Source of the DNA: Aurantiochytrium sp. KH105
Lineage: Eukaryota > Sar > Bigyra > Thraustochytrida > Thraustochytriidae
Assembly: GCA_003116975.1 (NCBI GenBank)
Contig: BGKB01000188.1
Coordinates: 62,001 to 126,000 of the forward strand
DNA: 64,000 nucleotides
Direction: 5' to 3'
Below the pieces are notes generated by a model. That model worked only from the letters and a program-made list of their open reading frames with translations, ran no database searches and was not told the origin of the DNA. Shown here piece after piece: positions 1 through 14,983 of this stretch. A program made the translations under genes and the position numbers. Every line of letters begins with the position of its first letter. The stretch's first letter is position 1.

Positions 1-501
1 CCTGCGCCGGAACAGCATCAGGAGGCTTACTTTAAGCCTGCTGTCGGCGAAATTGAGGATATTGTGCAGGCTCACCCGGATGACAAGGCGGCTAAGCCGG
101 AAGAATGGCAGGAGTGGCGATTTGAAGCAGTACTTGCTGTCGACGATCCTTCTGTCAAGGGCCCGGATCGGCCGGCCAGCATGCCTGCCCCGATTATTTT
201 TACCTTGAGCTCGGAGAATGAACCTGCGACCGGTGAGCCGTGGCGATGTGCCTCCTGCTACAGAACGCGCTTTGAGACCATGTGCTTTGGGCAGAACGAG
301 GCTGGCACGACGGTGTGTCAGTCCTGTGGACAGTCTCGTGCAGATGCTGGGTACTCGCTCTGGCTTCATTTTGACGAGCTTCCGCTTGAGTGGCAGCGCA
401 AGATGAACAGACGGCATGCCCCCAAGCTCGTGTCGCTGCTTCAGACAAAGTGGCCAGACTGCACCGTGGAGTGTAATGAGGGCAAGATGCCAAGCGCATA
501 A
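1..501 (+). CDS. C-terminal part of an unknown zinc-ribbon-like protein (5' end outside window)
   Basis: Frame 1 is open from the first base to a TAA at 499-501, so this is the 3' end of a gene that starts to the left of the window. The visible 166 residues contain a W-x-C-x2-C pair followed about 20 residues later by C-x2-C. That arrangement looks like a small zinc ribbon, although the spacing is wider than in a RanBP2-type finger. The rest is charged and ends with a tryptophan-containing stretch. I do not recognise the family. A GAA-rich tract follows in the 3' flank. The reading frame is convincing because it is long, balanced in composition and has no competing frame of similar quality. 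Confidence 0.6.
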   Translation, partial: PAPEQHQEAYFKPAVGEIEDIVQAHPDDKAAKPEEWQEWRFEAVLAVDDPSVKGPDRPASMPAPIIFTLSSENEPATGEPWRCASCYRTRFETMCFGQNEAGTTVCQSCGQSRADAGYSLWLHFDELPLEWQRKMNRRHAPKLVSLLQTKWPDCTVECNEGKMPSA

Positions 502-525
502 GTTTGTTTCAAAGAAAACGAAGAC

Positions 526-558
<33 letters not shown>

Positions 559-1183
559 AGTTTCCGATTATTTTCTCTTGCCTACTCCTAATTTGTAGTT
601 GGGTTTCCGGGCCAACACCCACCTTGACACCGCAAAGCTTTACAGGCGTTTTCAAACATCTACGTAAAGGTTAGCGCAAGGTCGATCACTTGCTCGAGCA
701 CAAATGCAAGCACATAGTTTTAGGTATACACGTTGGATCTATAAGAACTTCTTTGACAAGATCAATGTGAAGGCAAGTAAGCCACACGACTCTTTTCCTT
801 CGCGTAGAGTGTTGCATATAACTTGCTTGCTTGTTCCATTCATGACATGATACGTTAACGAAAAGACCCCGCCGATAGGATGTAACAGTACGTGTTGCAG
901 AATGCAAAAATGATTTTGACCTTTTTAAAATTTCCCTTTCCTTCTTCGCGTTCGGATTTCGAGGAGAAGAGCGGATAAGCGATAATGTCGGGTAGCATCA
1001 GCAGCGACAGGGACAATGACCCATGGCTTCGGTGAACCATACTAACCGGAAGCGGTCTATCAAGACACGTCTCATGTTGGGAGACGGCCAAGTAGACACA
1101 GCCAATTCCGTGTACCAGCACACCAAAAAAGCATAGATTTGCATCATATCCTCACAAGCTGAAGCCCCAGCACTTGTGCTCGC
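502..1183. other. Intergenic, between two gene 3' ends
   Basis: This stretch separates the 3' end of the zinc-ribbon-like gene from the 3' end of the first alpha-tubulin gene on the other strand. It begins with a GAA/GAAGA tract at about 521-557. It contains the hairpin at 1068-1086 annotated separately. I see no supported coding frame and no RNA gene. Confidence 0.6.
1068..1086 (-). promoter_or_regulatory. 3'-flank hairpin of alpha-tubulin copy 1
   Basis: A 6-bp perfect inverted repeat (CGTCTC / GAGACG) encloses a 7-nt loop about 95 nt downstream of the tubulin stop codon. A 23-nt block containing it (1066-1088) recurs without change at 3259-3281, about 87 nt past the stop of the second alpha-tubulin, although the surrounding flanks differ. 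That suggests a retained 3' UTR or 3'-end-processing element. The function is inferred. Confidence 0.4.
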
Positions 1184-6531
<5,348 letters not shown>

Positions 6532-7308
6532 TTAGCTAAAGTTAACACGCTGGACCTCGCAGGCGGTGCCGTAGTACCCCTCGAAGCATGTGCAGGCGCC
6601 AGTGTTATAGTTGCAGCTTCCGCGTCCAGAGCACTCGCGACCGGATTCGGAACCGTAGCCGAGCATGGGATCGGCGGCCGTCGGGCACTGGTGCAAGGAG
6701 CAGTCAGGTCCCATGAAACCCTCATCGCAGAAGCATCCGGCACTAATCGTTGCATCAAAGGGTGCATCGTAAGAGAGAGTGCTGGTGTCATACTCAAAGT
6801 TAGAGTTTGCCGCGGCCACTTGCGAGACAATGTCCTTCAGCAGAAGGCACTTGCCGTGGTCGTTGCAGTTGTTGGGGCAGGTGCGGCGGCCGCAGTTCTT
6901 ACCGGTGAAACCAGTCTGGCATGCGCACTCGCCCGTCGATCGATCGCAGGTACCAACACCCGAGCACTCGGTGATTTGGTTGTGGTTGTCATCGGCATAG
7001 GGGAGGCCACCAATGGCAGGGCCGCTTGGGCAAGTCTTGAGCGAGCAATCGGGTGCAGTGTAGTCGTAAATCTGCACTCCGTCCTCCATGCGAAGGAAGC
7101 AAGTGCACGAGTCTTTCTTCGTGATTGACGTGTCATAGCCAAGGCCCCCGGCCGAAGGCTTGTAGTAGTTGTCGCTGTCGGTCACCGCAGAGAAGGATGC
7201 CGCATTGTTCGTGCATCGACCATGGCCAGAGCACGCGTTAGGGCAGGCAGCCTCACCAAAGCTCACGAGGCAGGCCAGAGCGGCCACAAGGAGAACAGTG
7301 TACTGCAT
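6532..7308 (-). CDS. Secreted EGF-like repeat protein
   Basis: This encodes a 258-residue protein with an N-terminal signal peptide (MQYTVLLVAALACLVSFGEA) followed by several cysteine-rich EGF/laminin-like modules of the C-x-G-x-G-x-C and C-x-C-x2-G-(Y/F)-x-G-x2-C type, spread over about residues 20-252. The pattern CPNxCxxHGxC recurs. It is therefore probably exported or attached to the cell surface and may act in adhesion or as a wall or scale component; the precise role is unknown. The frame is open 33 codons further upstream, but the ATG at 7308 is preferred because it begins the signal peptide and has the CAAGATG context. Confidence 0.85.
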   Translation of the reverse strand: MQYTVLLVAALACLVSFGEAACPNACSGHGRCTNNAASFSAVTDSDNYYKPSAGGLGYDTSITKKDSCTCFLRMEDGVQIYDYTAPDCSLKTCPSGPAIGGLPYADDNHNQITECSGVGTCDRSTGECACQTGFTGKNCGRRTCPNNCNDHGKCLLLKDIVSQVAAANSNFEYDTSTLSYDAPFDATISAGCFCDEGFMGPDCSLHQCPTAADPMLGYGSESGRECSGRGSCNYNTGACTCFEGYYGTACEVQRVNFS

Positions 7309-9693
7309 CTTGTTTGAAAAAGCGAAACGGATGAAGGCGTTTGCTGCTTTATCTCGTGCGCACGGCCAGAAGGATGCTGGCGACGTCAATCCTGCGCAAA
7401 CTCGCAAGCAAAAGGCAGCAGGCGTCTGAGGTTGCAGGTTTGTCCGCCGATCTCGTGCTTGTCCTGTCTACGATGGAAACTCGTAATGATGGAAAGTGAG
7501 AGGGGATGCAGACTCGCTCACTCAACCGGTCTCTTGAACCTCTGCAAGCCGGGAGCCTAGAGTTTTTGTTACGAGTATTGTCGGGCTCAACGCCTCCGAA
7601 ACGCGCTTCTCTCTATGTTTTGTTGATGGGAGCAAGCAGAGGCTTCAACGATCAAGCTTCGTAACCGTTGAATTGTCCCTCGTACCTCCGCGAGGGTTAT
7701 TCGTGAGCTTGTTCGCATCTATGCAGCACAAGTCTGGTAAGCTGGTAACCCCCGGACGTCCGTTGGAGTCCAAGAGGTCGTGCTCTGCTCTGGATGGCTG
7801 TCTCGTTTGGGTCTCTGAGCGGAGCTCGCGTTTAGCGGGAAAACAGTGAAGCGACGGGTCGATCGAAACGTTTCACTCCTCTCCCATCTTCTGCCCTTTC
7901 CATCTGTAGCTGGAGCTGGGTGTTGGCACGGACGCGTGGCGGGCGACGCGGTCACTCTCAGTCAAAAACGTTTTCCACGAACTCAACGTCTCTCTCCCTT
8001 ATACAATAACAGTGTACACACCCTAACGTTCTTGCTGAGCGGGGACCGTGGCTCGGGGACTCCTAATTGAGAACGCGAGCACTTTCGCACACATTTTGGT
8101 CTCACAGTGGAGACGTAAGTCGGATGTCCCCCAACATTTCGCTTCGTTGGCCGCTTCGGACTAGCACGAGATGATGTCGCCTCCAAAGCGAGCTTGTACG
8201 TTTTCCTCCTCCTACTTCCACTCATCGCGTGCTTTTCGCGAGTGTTGTGGCAGGAGGGCGGCAGTTCGGGCCAGCATCATTTTAGTATACTGACTGGAAA
8301 GACGGCGCGTCCAGTTCGTGTTTAGAACAAGGCCTGCCTGCCTGACTGACAAAAAAGGGTAAAATCTCTCCCTGGCGCCCTCTGGGCCGGGCCCGCACGC
8401 GATGCACAGACACACAGTGCACACCTCCTTTTTTCTTTTTCTTTCTGTCTTCAAGCGGCGTGAGAGGGTGGTAAACCTGAGGGAAGGCGCAGCACGTGCG
8501 GGTGCCCATGTCGCGCTGTGCATGCCATGCTATCCACTATGGCCACAGCCATCCATCCATTCATCCATCCATCCATAGCCACACACTCACACATCCATTC
8601 ATCCGCCTATACCGCCGCCAGACACGCAGCAGCAGCAGCTGCAGCTGCAGCTGGCTGATGCTGCAGCTGGCTGATGCTGCAATCAATTTGGATGTGTGCA
8701 CGCTTCGATGCAAGCACGGCGCGCAGCCGCGTCAGCCACAGAGAGCGTCCTTTCGCTTCTCTCTCTCTCTATCTCTGTGCCTTTTCCAGCGCGCTGGTCG
8801 CGCAAGCAAGTGATCCCAGCCCTAGCGGGCTGATCTAACATGCAAGGCAAGGCTTCGGACAAAGTAAAACAACGCAGCACAACACAAGACCACACAACAC
8901 AACACAAGACAACACAACACACGCGCGGTGGTCCTCGGAGGCGGGTCGCCGTCCGTCTCCGGGCGCGGCGCGAGCTGGCATCAGCGCAGGCCTCGAGTCG
9001 GCGAGCCATGCGCTGCGCTGCGCCGCGCCGCCGCGATGCCGTGGTCCTGCCTGCCCTGCGAGCCGCCGCTTCTGCGCTAAACTTGCTCGCTCGAAGGCGA
9101 TCGAGTACCGCCCTTGGCGGCACGTGACTTGCGCCCCGCCCCAGGACGAGTGAGGTAAATTCGCAGTCCACTTGCTCAGGCTGGCTTGGACATTCATTGC
9201 TCTGCTCTCTGTGCGCACACTTGGCGCGGAGAGGGGAGAAGAGTGGGCTAGTGGGCTAGTACCAAAAGCGTCTTCGCCGCGTGCGCAGGCTCTCCCTCCC
9301 TCTCTCTCTCTCTCGCTCTCTCTCTCTCGCGCGCGCGCACACCTCTCGTCGGTCCCTATTCCCGCTCCCTTCGACGGGCGCCGCATCCGCGTCTTCCTAC
9401 TTGCCTTTCAACCTCTTCGCCTTCCTTCCTTCCGAGCACGCGATCAGGCAGACAGACGGGAGGCAGACAGTCCCCGTCAGCCGGGTCGGGCGCTGGTAAA
9501 GTAAATCCCAATTCCGCAAGCGGGCTGGCCTGGCAAGGGAGGTCGCCGCCCAGCGCAAGCAGCCGGCAAGGCAGCGAGATCAACACGTCTGACTGACACT
9601 AAGACTGATCAGCCGACCGACCGACCGACCGACCGGATCGACCGACCAAGGCGCACCTCGGTCAGGCGACCATCGCGAGCGAAGAAGGCGAGA
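7309..9693. other. Divergent promoter region, about 2.4 kb
   Basis: This lies between the starts of the EGF-like gene (minus) and the SLC44-like gene (plus). Within it are a CATC repeat (8549-8576), a tandem 16-nt duplication rich in CAGCTG/CTGATG (about 8640-8680), an ACAAC-rich tract (8868-8928), a CT/CG dinucleotide tract (9292-9345) and a CGAC repeat (9612-9635) just before the SLC44 start. Short open frames occur, but none looks like protein. I see no RNA gene. Confidence 0.5.
9612..9652. repeat. CGAC tetranucleotide repeat upstream of the SLC44-like start
   Basis: Tandem CGAC/GACC units end about 45 bp before the ATG at 9694, probably in the 5' UTR or core promoter. Confidence 0.8.
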
Positions 9694-12024
9694 ATGGGCA
9701 AGGGAAAAGACATTGAGAGCGCGGCGCTCGACGACGTCTCCGTCGACGGCGGCGTTGAGGAAAAGCCCCTGTCCGCAAAAGAAGAGGAGGATGTCATCCC
9801 CGTGAAAAAGCGCGGATGCACCGACATCCCGTGCCTCCTGCTCTTTATTGTCTACATCGCAGGCATGGTCGCGCTCACCATCATCGGCGTCGAGCAAGGT
9901 GACCCGGCCCGCCTCGTGTACGGATCAAACCATAACGGCGAACTCTGCGGCGGAGATGGACACGAAAACGAAAAGTACATTGTATACCCGCGCGTCGAGG
10001 AAGACGTCCTCATGTCCGGCTACCTCGAGGGCGATGTCGACCTGGGGAGTCTCAACTTTTACGGCATCTGCCAGAGCGCCTGCCCCTTGGCCGGCGAGTA
10101 TGTCTGCACAGATGCTGCCGAGGTCGCCGTGGCCGAGCAGATGGACATTTCTGGATTTTCACGCGATACCGTCATCAATGAGTGCCTCGGGAACTGGTAC
10201 GCCACCTTTCCCTTTGGATCCAACTGCCTGGACACCCTCATCCACACCGAGTGCTTTGAGACCCTCTTTGACACTACCCCCATCTTTTTCCGCTGCCTTC
10301 CGCAGTACGTATACGAGGTCGAGGTACTCCCCGAGTCGCAGTGCACCAAGTTCAAGAACGTGACCGATATCTACGGCGGAGTCGAGGAGCTCTGCGTCTC
10401 CTATCGCGAGGTAACCAAGGTCACCCGCGAACAGCCGACCGCCTCTAATGTGCTCTTTGACAGCTTCAATACGATCGCTGTCTCCATCGAGCGCTACACG
10501 GGTGACCTTGTCCGGGCCTACGAGCCCATTCTCATTTCAGGTCTCGGCGTCTCTGTGGTCGTCGGCCTCCTCTACGTCTTCTCGCTGTTTTGCTGCGTCG
10601 GTTTCATGGTGTGGATCGTTGTGTTCTCCGCCGTCATCATGAGCATCATCTTTACTCTCTTTTGCTACGTCAAGGCTGGTCTCCTCACCGGCACCCTCAT
10701 CGACAACATCTCAAGCCAGGCCGGAACCCTCATTGAGGACGCTACGGATGCCATCTCTGAGTCGGAGCTTTTCGATTTGCAGGTCAACGCATCTCTAATT
10801 GCCGATGCCGTGTCCACCAAGGAGCTTCCCAATGCGCTCCAGGCAAGCCTCGAGTACACGGAGGAATTCAAGTACGCGGCCATTGCCTCGACTGTCTTTT
10901 CCGTTCTCTTGCTGCTTATCGTCTTTACAATGATTGACCGCATCAAGCGCGCCATTGAGATCTTCGAGGAGGCGTCGAAAGCCATCCGGCAAAACATCTT
11001 CATCGTCATTGTTCCTTTTATCAGCATGGGAATCACCTTTGCAGCCGCAGCTGCTTGGACCACCTGCGCAGCCTTTGTGGCCACGGCTGGCAAGTACGAG
11101 ATTGTCTTTCTCAACACGACACTTGCCATCGACCCGGATGACACCGCAGTGGAGGTGAGCGTTCTGCAGGACAGCTTCTCCTACAAGAGCGTGGTGATGG
11201 CCTACATGATTTTTGGCCTCTTCTGGATCCTCAACTTTATCAGCGGCATCAACACGCTGACCATCTCTGGTGCTGTGCTGCGTTGGTTCTGGGCGGGCGA
11301 GGTTGCCGAGGATGGCGCTGGTAGAACGCGCATCCCCATTCTTCGTTCCTTTTACGTGGCGATCCGCTATCATCTCGGTACGGTGGCCTTTGGATCGCTC
11401 GTCCTCGCCATCGTTTCCTTTATCCGCTACGTGGCCGCCTACGTGCAGCGTCGGCTGCAGGAGCTCGGCCAAGATAACCGCGTGGTGCGCATCATCTTTT
11501 GCGCCCTTCAGGCTTTTCTCCGCTGCGTGCAGCGCTGTGTTGAGTTTGTCTCGCGTCACGCCTTCATCTATACGGTCATGTTTGGCGGCTCGTTCTGCGT
11601 TTCGACCAAGATGGCGTTCTCAGCAATGGTCACCAACGTCGCCCAAGTTGCTCTCGTCACCTTTCTTGGCGACCTCATTCAGCGCTTTGGCCAGGTTCTC
11701 ATTACCATGATCTCTGGTCTCACGTGCTGGGTCTGGATCGACCAACCCGAGTACGCTTTTGGCGGTGAGAAGCAGCTGTACAGCTTCATCACGCCGATCG
11801 CGACTTCGATGTTTCTCGCCTGGTTCGCGGCTGCCCAGGTGCTCGCCGCTTACGACATCACCGTCGACTGTCTTCTCATGTCGTACTTGCAGAACAAGCG
11901 CATGGCCAAGTACAAGGAATCGCACAAGGCGCGATCCACGCCTGGCCTCGATGCCTTCATGGCCAAGCATGAGCTCAAGGATCCTAAGCTCATCCGCCAG
12001 GCGTCCACGATTACCTTTAACTGA
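9694..12024 (+). CDS. Choline transporter-like protein (SLC44/CTL family)
   Basis: This encodes a complete 776-residue multi-pass membrane protein of the CTL/SLC44 family, which carries choline or related amines across plasma or organelle membranes. The first membrane segment at about residues 46-66 is followed by the family hallmark DPARLVYGSNHNGELCG. A large cysteine-rich extracellular loop comes next, then a run of hydrophobic segments, and the C-terminal family block RYHLGTVAFGSLVLAIV. Length is normal for eukaryotic SLC44 proteins. The ATG at 9694 gives a hydrophilic cytosolic N-terminus, as expected. The gene converges on the WD40 gene at 12446. Substrate specificity cannot be read from the sequence. 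Confidence 0.93.
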   Translation: MGKGKDIESAALDDVSVDGGVEEKPLSAKEEEDVIPVKKRGCTDIPCLLLFIVYIAGMVALTIIGVEQGDPARLVYGSNHNGELCGGDGHENEKYIVYPRVEEDVLMSGYLEGDVDLGSLNFYGICQSACPLAGEYVCTDAAEVAVAEQMDISGFSRDTVINECLGNWYATFPFGSNCLDTLIHTECFETLFDTTPIFFRCLPQYVYEVEVLPESQCTKFKNVTDIYGGVEELCVSYREVTKVTREQPTASNVLFDSFNTIAVSIERYTGDLVRAYEPILISGLGVSVVVGLLYVFSLFCCVGFMVWIVVFSAVIMSIIFTLFCYVKAGLLTGTLIDNISSQAGTLIEDATDAISESELFDLQVNASLIADAVSTKELPNALQASLEYTEEFKYAAIASTVFSVLLLLIVFTMIDRIKRAIEIFEEASKAIRQNIFIVIVPFISMGITFAAAAAWTTCAAFVATAGKYEIVFLNTTLAIDPDDTAVEVSVLQDSFSYKSVVMAYMIFGLFWILNFISGINTLTISGAVLRWFWAGEVAEDGAGRTRIPILRSFYVAIRYHLGTVAFGSLVLAIVSFIRYVAAYVQRRLQELGQDNRVVRIIFCALQAFLRCVQRCVEFVSRHAFIYTVMFGGSFCVSTKMAFSAMVTNVAQVALVTFLGDLIQRFGQVLITMISGLTCWVWIDQPEYAFGGEKQLYSFITPIATSMFLAWFAAAQVLAAYDITVDCLLMSYLQNKRMAKYKESHKARSTPGLDAFMAKHELKDPKLIRQASTITFN

Positions 12025-12445
12025 TTGGTGTACTTTGCGACAGCGGTGACTGTGGTCGCGCGCAGTACTATTGTGTTTCCCCCGGCCCAGAAACGAAAAT
12101 TATGTGTAATTTCTTTTGTTTGTTGTTGATTATCGTTTCTCTTGTGTATCTGTGACCAACATCACCCTTGCCGCCGCCGCCGCCAAGTATTCCTTGATTT
12201 ATTTTTCTGGTATGCGCTGTTTTCTTTGATACGATCTTTGGGCCTGCACGCGCGAAGATCTGCTCATCTCTTTTTTCTCTGCTTCTTCTTCTACTTTTAC
12301 GTGTAGTAAGCGTGTTTTGTAATAAAGTTTTTCAACATTGGTTGAGTCGAAACGAAAATCATGTGTTATTGCTTTGTTGACAAATGGTTTTAGAGTACGA
12401 AGTGCTTCTTGCTCCCCCCTTTCATGAAAAATGTAGGAAAGCGAA
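12025..12445. other. Intergenic between convergent genes
   Basis: This is the AT-rich shared 3' region of the SLC44-like and Mak11-like genes. An AATAAAG sequence at about 12321 could serve as a polyadenylation signal for the plus-strand gene. Nothing else is recognisable. Confidence 0.5.
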
Positions 12446-13672
12446 TTAGCGCTTTTTGGACCGCTGCCGTTTCGATGCGCCTGGCGAGGACCGCTGCTGC
12501 TCCTTTTCCAGCCGACCAGGTCGCGCGCGTTTGGCCCCGTTTCCTTGCTTCTGCTTACCCTGCCCCTTTGCTTTTGTGTGCTTTAGCTCGCTCTCTTTTG
12601 CAGTCTCGGTGTGCACCTTTTGCTGCTTTTGCTTTTGCTTTCTGGCCTTCTTCGCAGCCTTGGAAGCGGAGGTTACTGCGATCGTCTGAGCTCCAAGCGG
12701 GCAGGCGACCATGCATGTAAGGTGAGCGCTGGCGCCTAAGCGCAGCTCCTGGTCAGACTTTTCGGGCTTTTGCGAAGCAAGGCCATTCCAGATCTCGATG
12801 GCACCATTCGAGAGGGCAGCATAAACTGTGTCGAGCTTTGCCAGAGCAGTGGCATCTCGCGAGCAATGCACAGCATACACGCTGCGCACGCGCTTTTCGC
12901 ATTGCATTTCAAGCGGGGCGCTCTCCGCCTCGGCGGTGTATACGAGCACGCGGCCGTCCTCGAGACCAAGAACAACCTCTCCAGCTGGCGTGGCCAGCGT
13001 CAGCGCGTTGACGCGGCAACCGGGCTCGATCACGCGGTATGGCTGACCACTCGTGTCTTCAATGCGGAACACGAGCACAACGCGGTCATCGGCCACAACT
13101 GCATATTGGTCGCCAGTGGCCGACCAGCAGGCCTGGTCCAAGGTCTTGTACTTTTCGAGGCGGTTGCGCGACGCGGGCCGCGCGGTTTCAAGGTTCCACA
13201 TGCGAAGCGAATTGTCGCGCGAGGTGCTCAGAGCGACCTTGCCGATTGGGTGAGCCGCGACAGAGGTCACGGGGCCTGGTTTGTGGCCCTTGAGCACGGT
13301 CATGAGCGCCCAGTCCTTGCAGTCCCACACGCAGAGCTTGCCATCCTCGCCACCGCTAAGCAGAAAAGAGTTGCCTACGAAGCAGAGCGCTGTGATGGTG
13401 TTCTCGTGTTCCTCGAGCTGCACCAGCTCGCGCTGCCCTGCGAGATCGTACGTGTGGACAGCCTCCGCAGTCCCGCCCATGGCTAGGAGCACTCGGTTTC
13501 CGCGCACATTGGCCTTGGACAAGCTCACGTCGCTCACGGCCATGGCCTTGATGCACCCATACTGAGCCTGGTACGCAAAGGCGAGCTTCTCGTCGCGCCA
13601 CCCGTGCAGGGTGCCGTCGTAGCACCCGGCCACCACCGCGAGTCCCTCCACGGCGCTCTCGGCATCCGCCAT
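12446..13672 (-). CDS. PAK1IP1: Mak11/PAK1IP1-like WD40 protein (60S ribosome biogenesis)
   Basis: This 408-residue protein forms a WD40 propeller over about residues 8-320 and ends in a very basic tail (KKARKQKQKQQKV to RQRSKKR) typical of nucleolar proteins. The first blade begins AGCYDGTLHGW, and the block GHKPGPVTSVAAHPIGKVALSTSRDNSLRMWNLE is characteristic of the Mak11/PAK1IP1 family. These proteins act in early pre-60S maturation with Rpf2/Rrs1-type factors; the animal protein was also described as a PAK1 inhibitor. The ATG at 13672 starts directly before blade 1. Its neighbour across a divergent promoter is the unknown membrane protein at 14984. Family assignment is fairly firm; the role is by homology. 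Confidence 0.82.
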   Translation of the reverse strand: MADAESAVEGLAVVAGCYDGTLHGWRDEKLAFAYQAQYGCIKAMAVSDVSLSKANVRGNRVLLAMGGTAEAVHTYDLAGQRELVQLEEHENTITALCFVGNSFLLSGGEDGKLCVWDCKDWALMTVLKGHKPGPVTSVAAHPIGKVALSTSRDNSLRMWNLETARPASRNRLEKYKTLDQACWSATGDQYAVVADDRVVLVFRIEDTSGQPYRVIEPGCRVNALTLATPAGEVVLGLEDGRVLVYTAEAESAPLEMQCEKRVRSVYAVHCSRDATALAKLDTVYAALSNGAIEIWNGLASQKPEKSDQELRLGASAHLTCMVACPLGAQTIAVTSASKAAKKARKQKQKQQKVHTETAKESELKHTKAKGQGKQKQGNGAKRARPGRLEKEQQRSSPGASKRQRSKKR

Positions 13673-14983
13673 CGCTGCCCGCCCGGTTTCTCGCCCCTGC
13701 TCTTGCAGCTGCTGCTGCTGCTGCTGCCGTCTTCGCGCCTCCTCCTCGGTCGCGACGCCTGTCCTCTTCTCCGCCGCCGCGTCCTCTGCGCGTCTGCGCG
13801 CCTGCGCCCTCTCCTCGCCGCCAGCCAGCAGCCGCGGGTCTCTGCTCCTCCTCCTCCTCCTCCTCCTCGGCCTCTCTTTCCCTCCTTGCGCCCCGGACTC
13901 GGAGTCGAAGAAGAAGAAAAAGAAGAAGAAAAGAGGAGAAGTGGGTGGCCGCCGCGCTCCCGATCGACGGCGAACCCGAGCGGGCCCGGCTAGCCGTTAC
14001 GCTCTTGGCCCCCGCACGGCGGCCCCACGGTGGCGCAGCTGAGGTGCAGAGCGGCCCTAGCAGGCCAAGCAAGCCAAGCAAGCCAAGCCAAGCCAAGCAA
14101 GCTAGCAGTAATTGAGCAAGCCGAGCGAGCGAGCAGGCCAAGCAAGCCAAGCGAGCAAGCAAGCCAAGCGAGCAAGCAGGCCAAGCGAGCAAGCCCTCGC
14201 CCGCAGCACGCGCGACCGTGGAAGTGAAAGACCCGCCCTGCCTGGACACGTCGTCTGCCGCGGCAGGTCTCTCGGTCCTTCTCTCCGGTGCCGCGCCCCC
14301 CGGGCTGGCATGCTGGAGTGGCGGGTGCCACCACCACGCATGCCATCCATGTTCACCTCTCCCGGAATCAACGCAAGCGATGCGACGCCACCTCGGCCGT
14401 GCCACCATTTGCATCTATCTACCTCCCCTCCGGCTGCCACGACACGCCTGTCCCCGTCCACGATAGGCCCTACGTAGTCGGTAGCTACCGCCCCCGTGCG
14501 AGCGAGGCACGCGGCCGCGCGACAGGCCTCGGCACGGCGGCCCCGCGCGGCGCCTCGCGGGCAGAGCCGAGGCGCGGCGCGGCGCGGCGACGGGGCGTGC
14601 GTGCGTGCGTGCGTGCGGGCGGGCGGGCGCGCGCGGAGGCCGGGCGGGACCGACGCGAGGCGCGCGGGCGGAGGGGAGCAGGCGAGGCCGGCTGCGGCGC
14701 GCGAGCCGATCGCCAGGACGCACCCGACTGACTGACTGTCCGTCTACGTGCGCGCCCGACTGCGAGCAGCTGCAGCACAGGCTGCAAGCTGTGCAACGAA
14801 GCGCCGCCCGGGGGGGAGGCGCAGGAGCAGTCCGTGCCCGCGTGCCACGGCGCGCGAGGCAGAGCTCCGCGAGGGCCGCGCAGAGGGGAAGCGCGCGAAG
14901 GCGCCACGTCAGTCTCGAGCGGAACAGAGGCTGCTCGCTGCTCGTCGGCGTGGACGCTCGCTGCTCGCGGCGAGGAGACCAAG
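13673..14983. other. Divergent promoter region with CAAGC repeats
   Basis: This 1.3 kb region between two divergent starts is very GC-rich. It contains a long degenerate array of AAGCC/CAAGC/GAGCAAGC units at about 14065-14195 and CGTG/GGGC tracts at about 14595-14640. Overlapping open frames on both strands follow base composition and are not supported as genes. Confidence 0.5.
14065..14195. repeat. Degenerate CAAGC/GAGCAAGC tandem array
   Basis: Repeated 5- to 8-nt units of the type AAGCCAAGC and GAGCAAGC run for about 130 bp in the divergent promoter. The units are imperfect, so this is an old or actively changing minisatellite. Confidence 0.7.

Noticed and set aside
8683-9386. Overlapping minus-strand frames of 160-180 codons before the SLC44-like gene
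   Set aside because: Arg/Ala/Cys-rich low-complexity translations that follow local GC and CT/CG repeats; no domain or consistent start.
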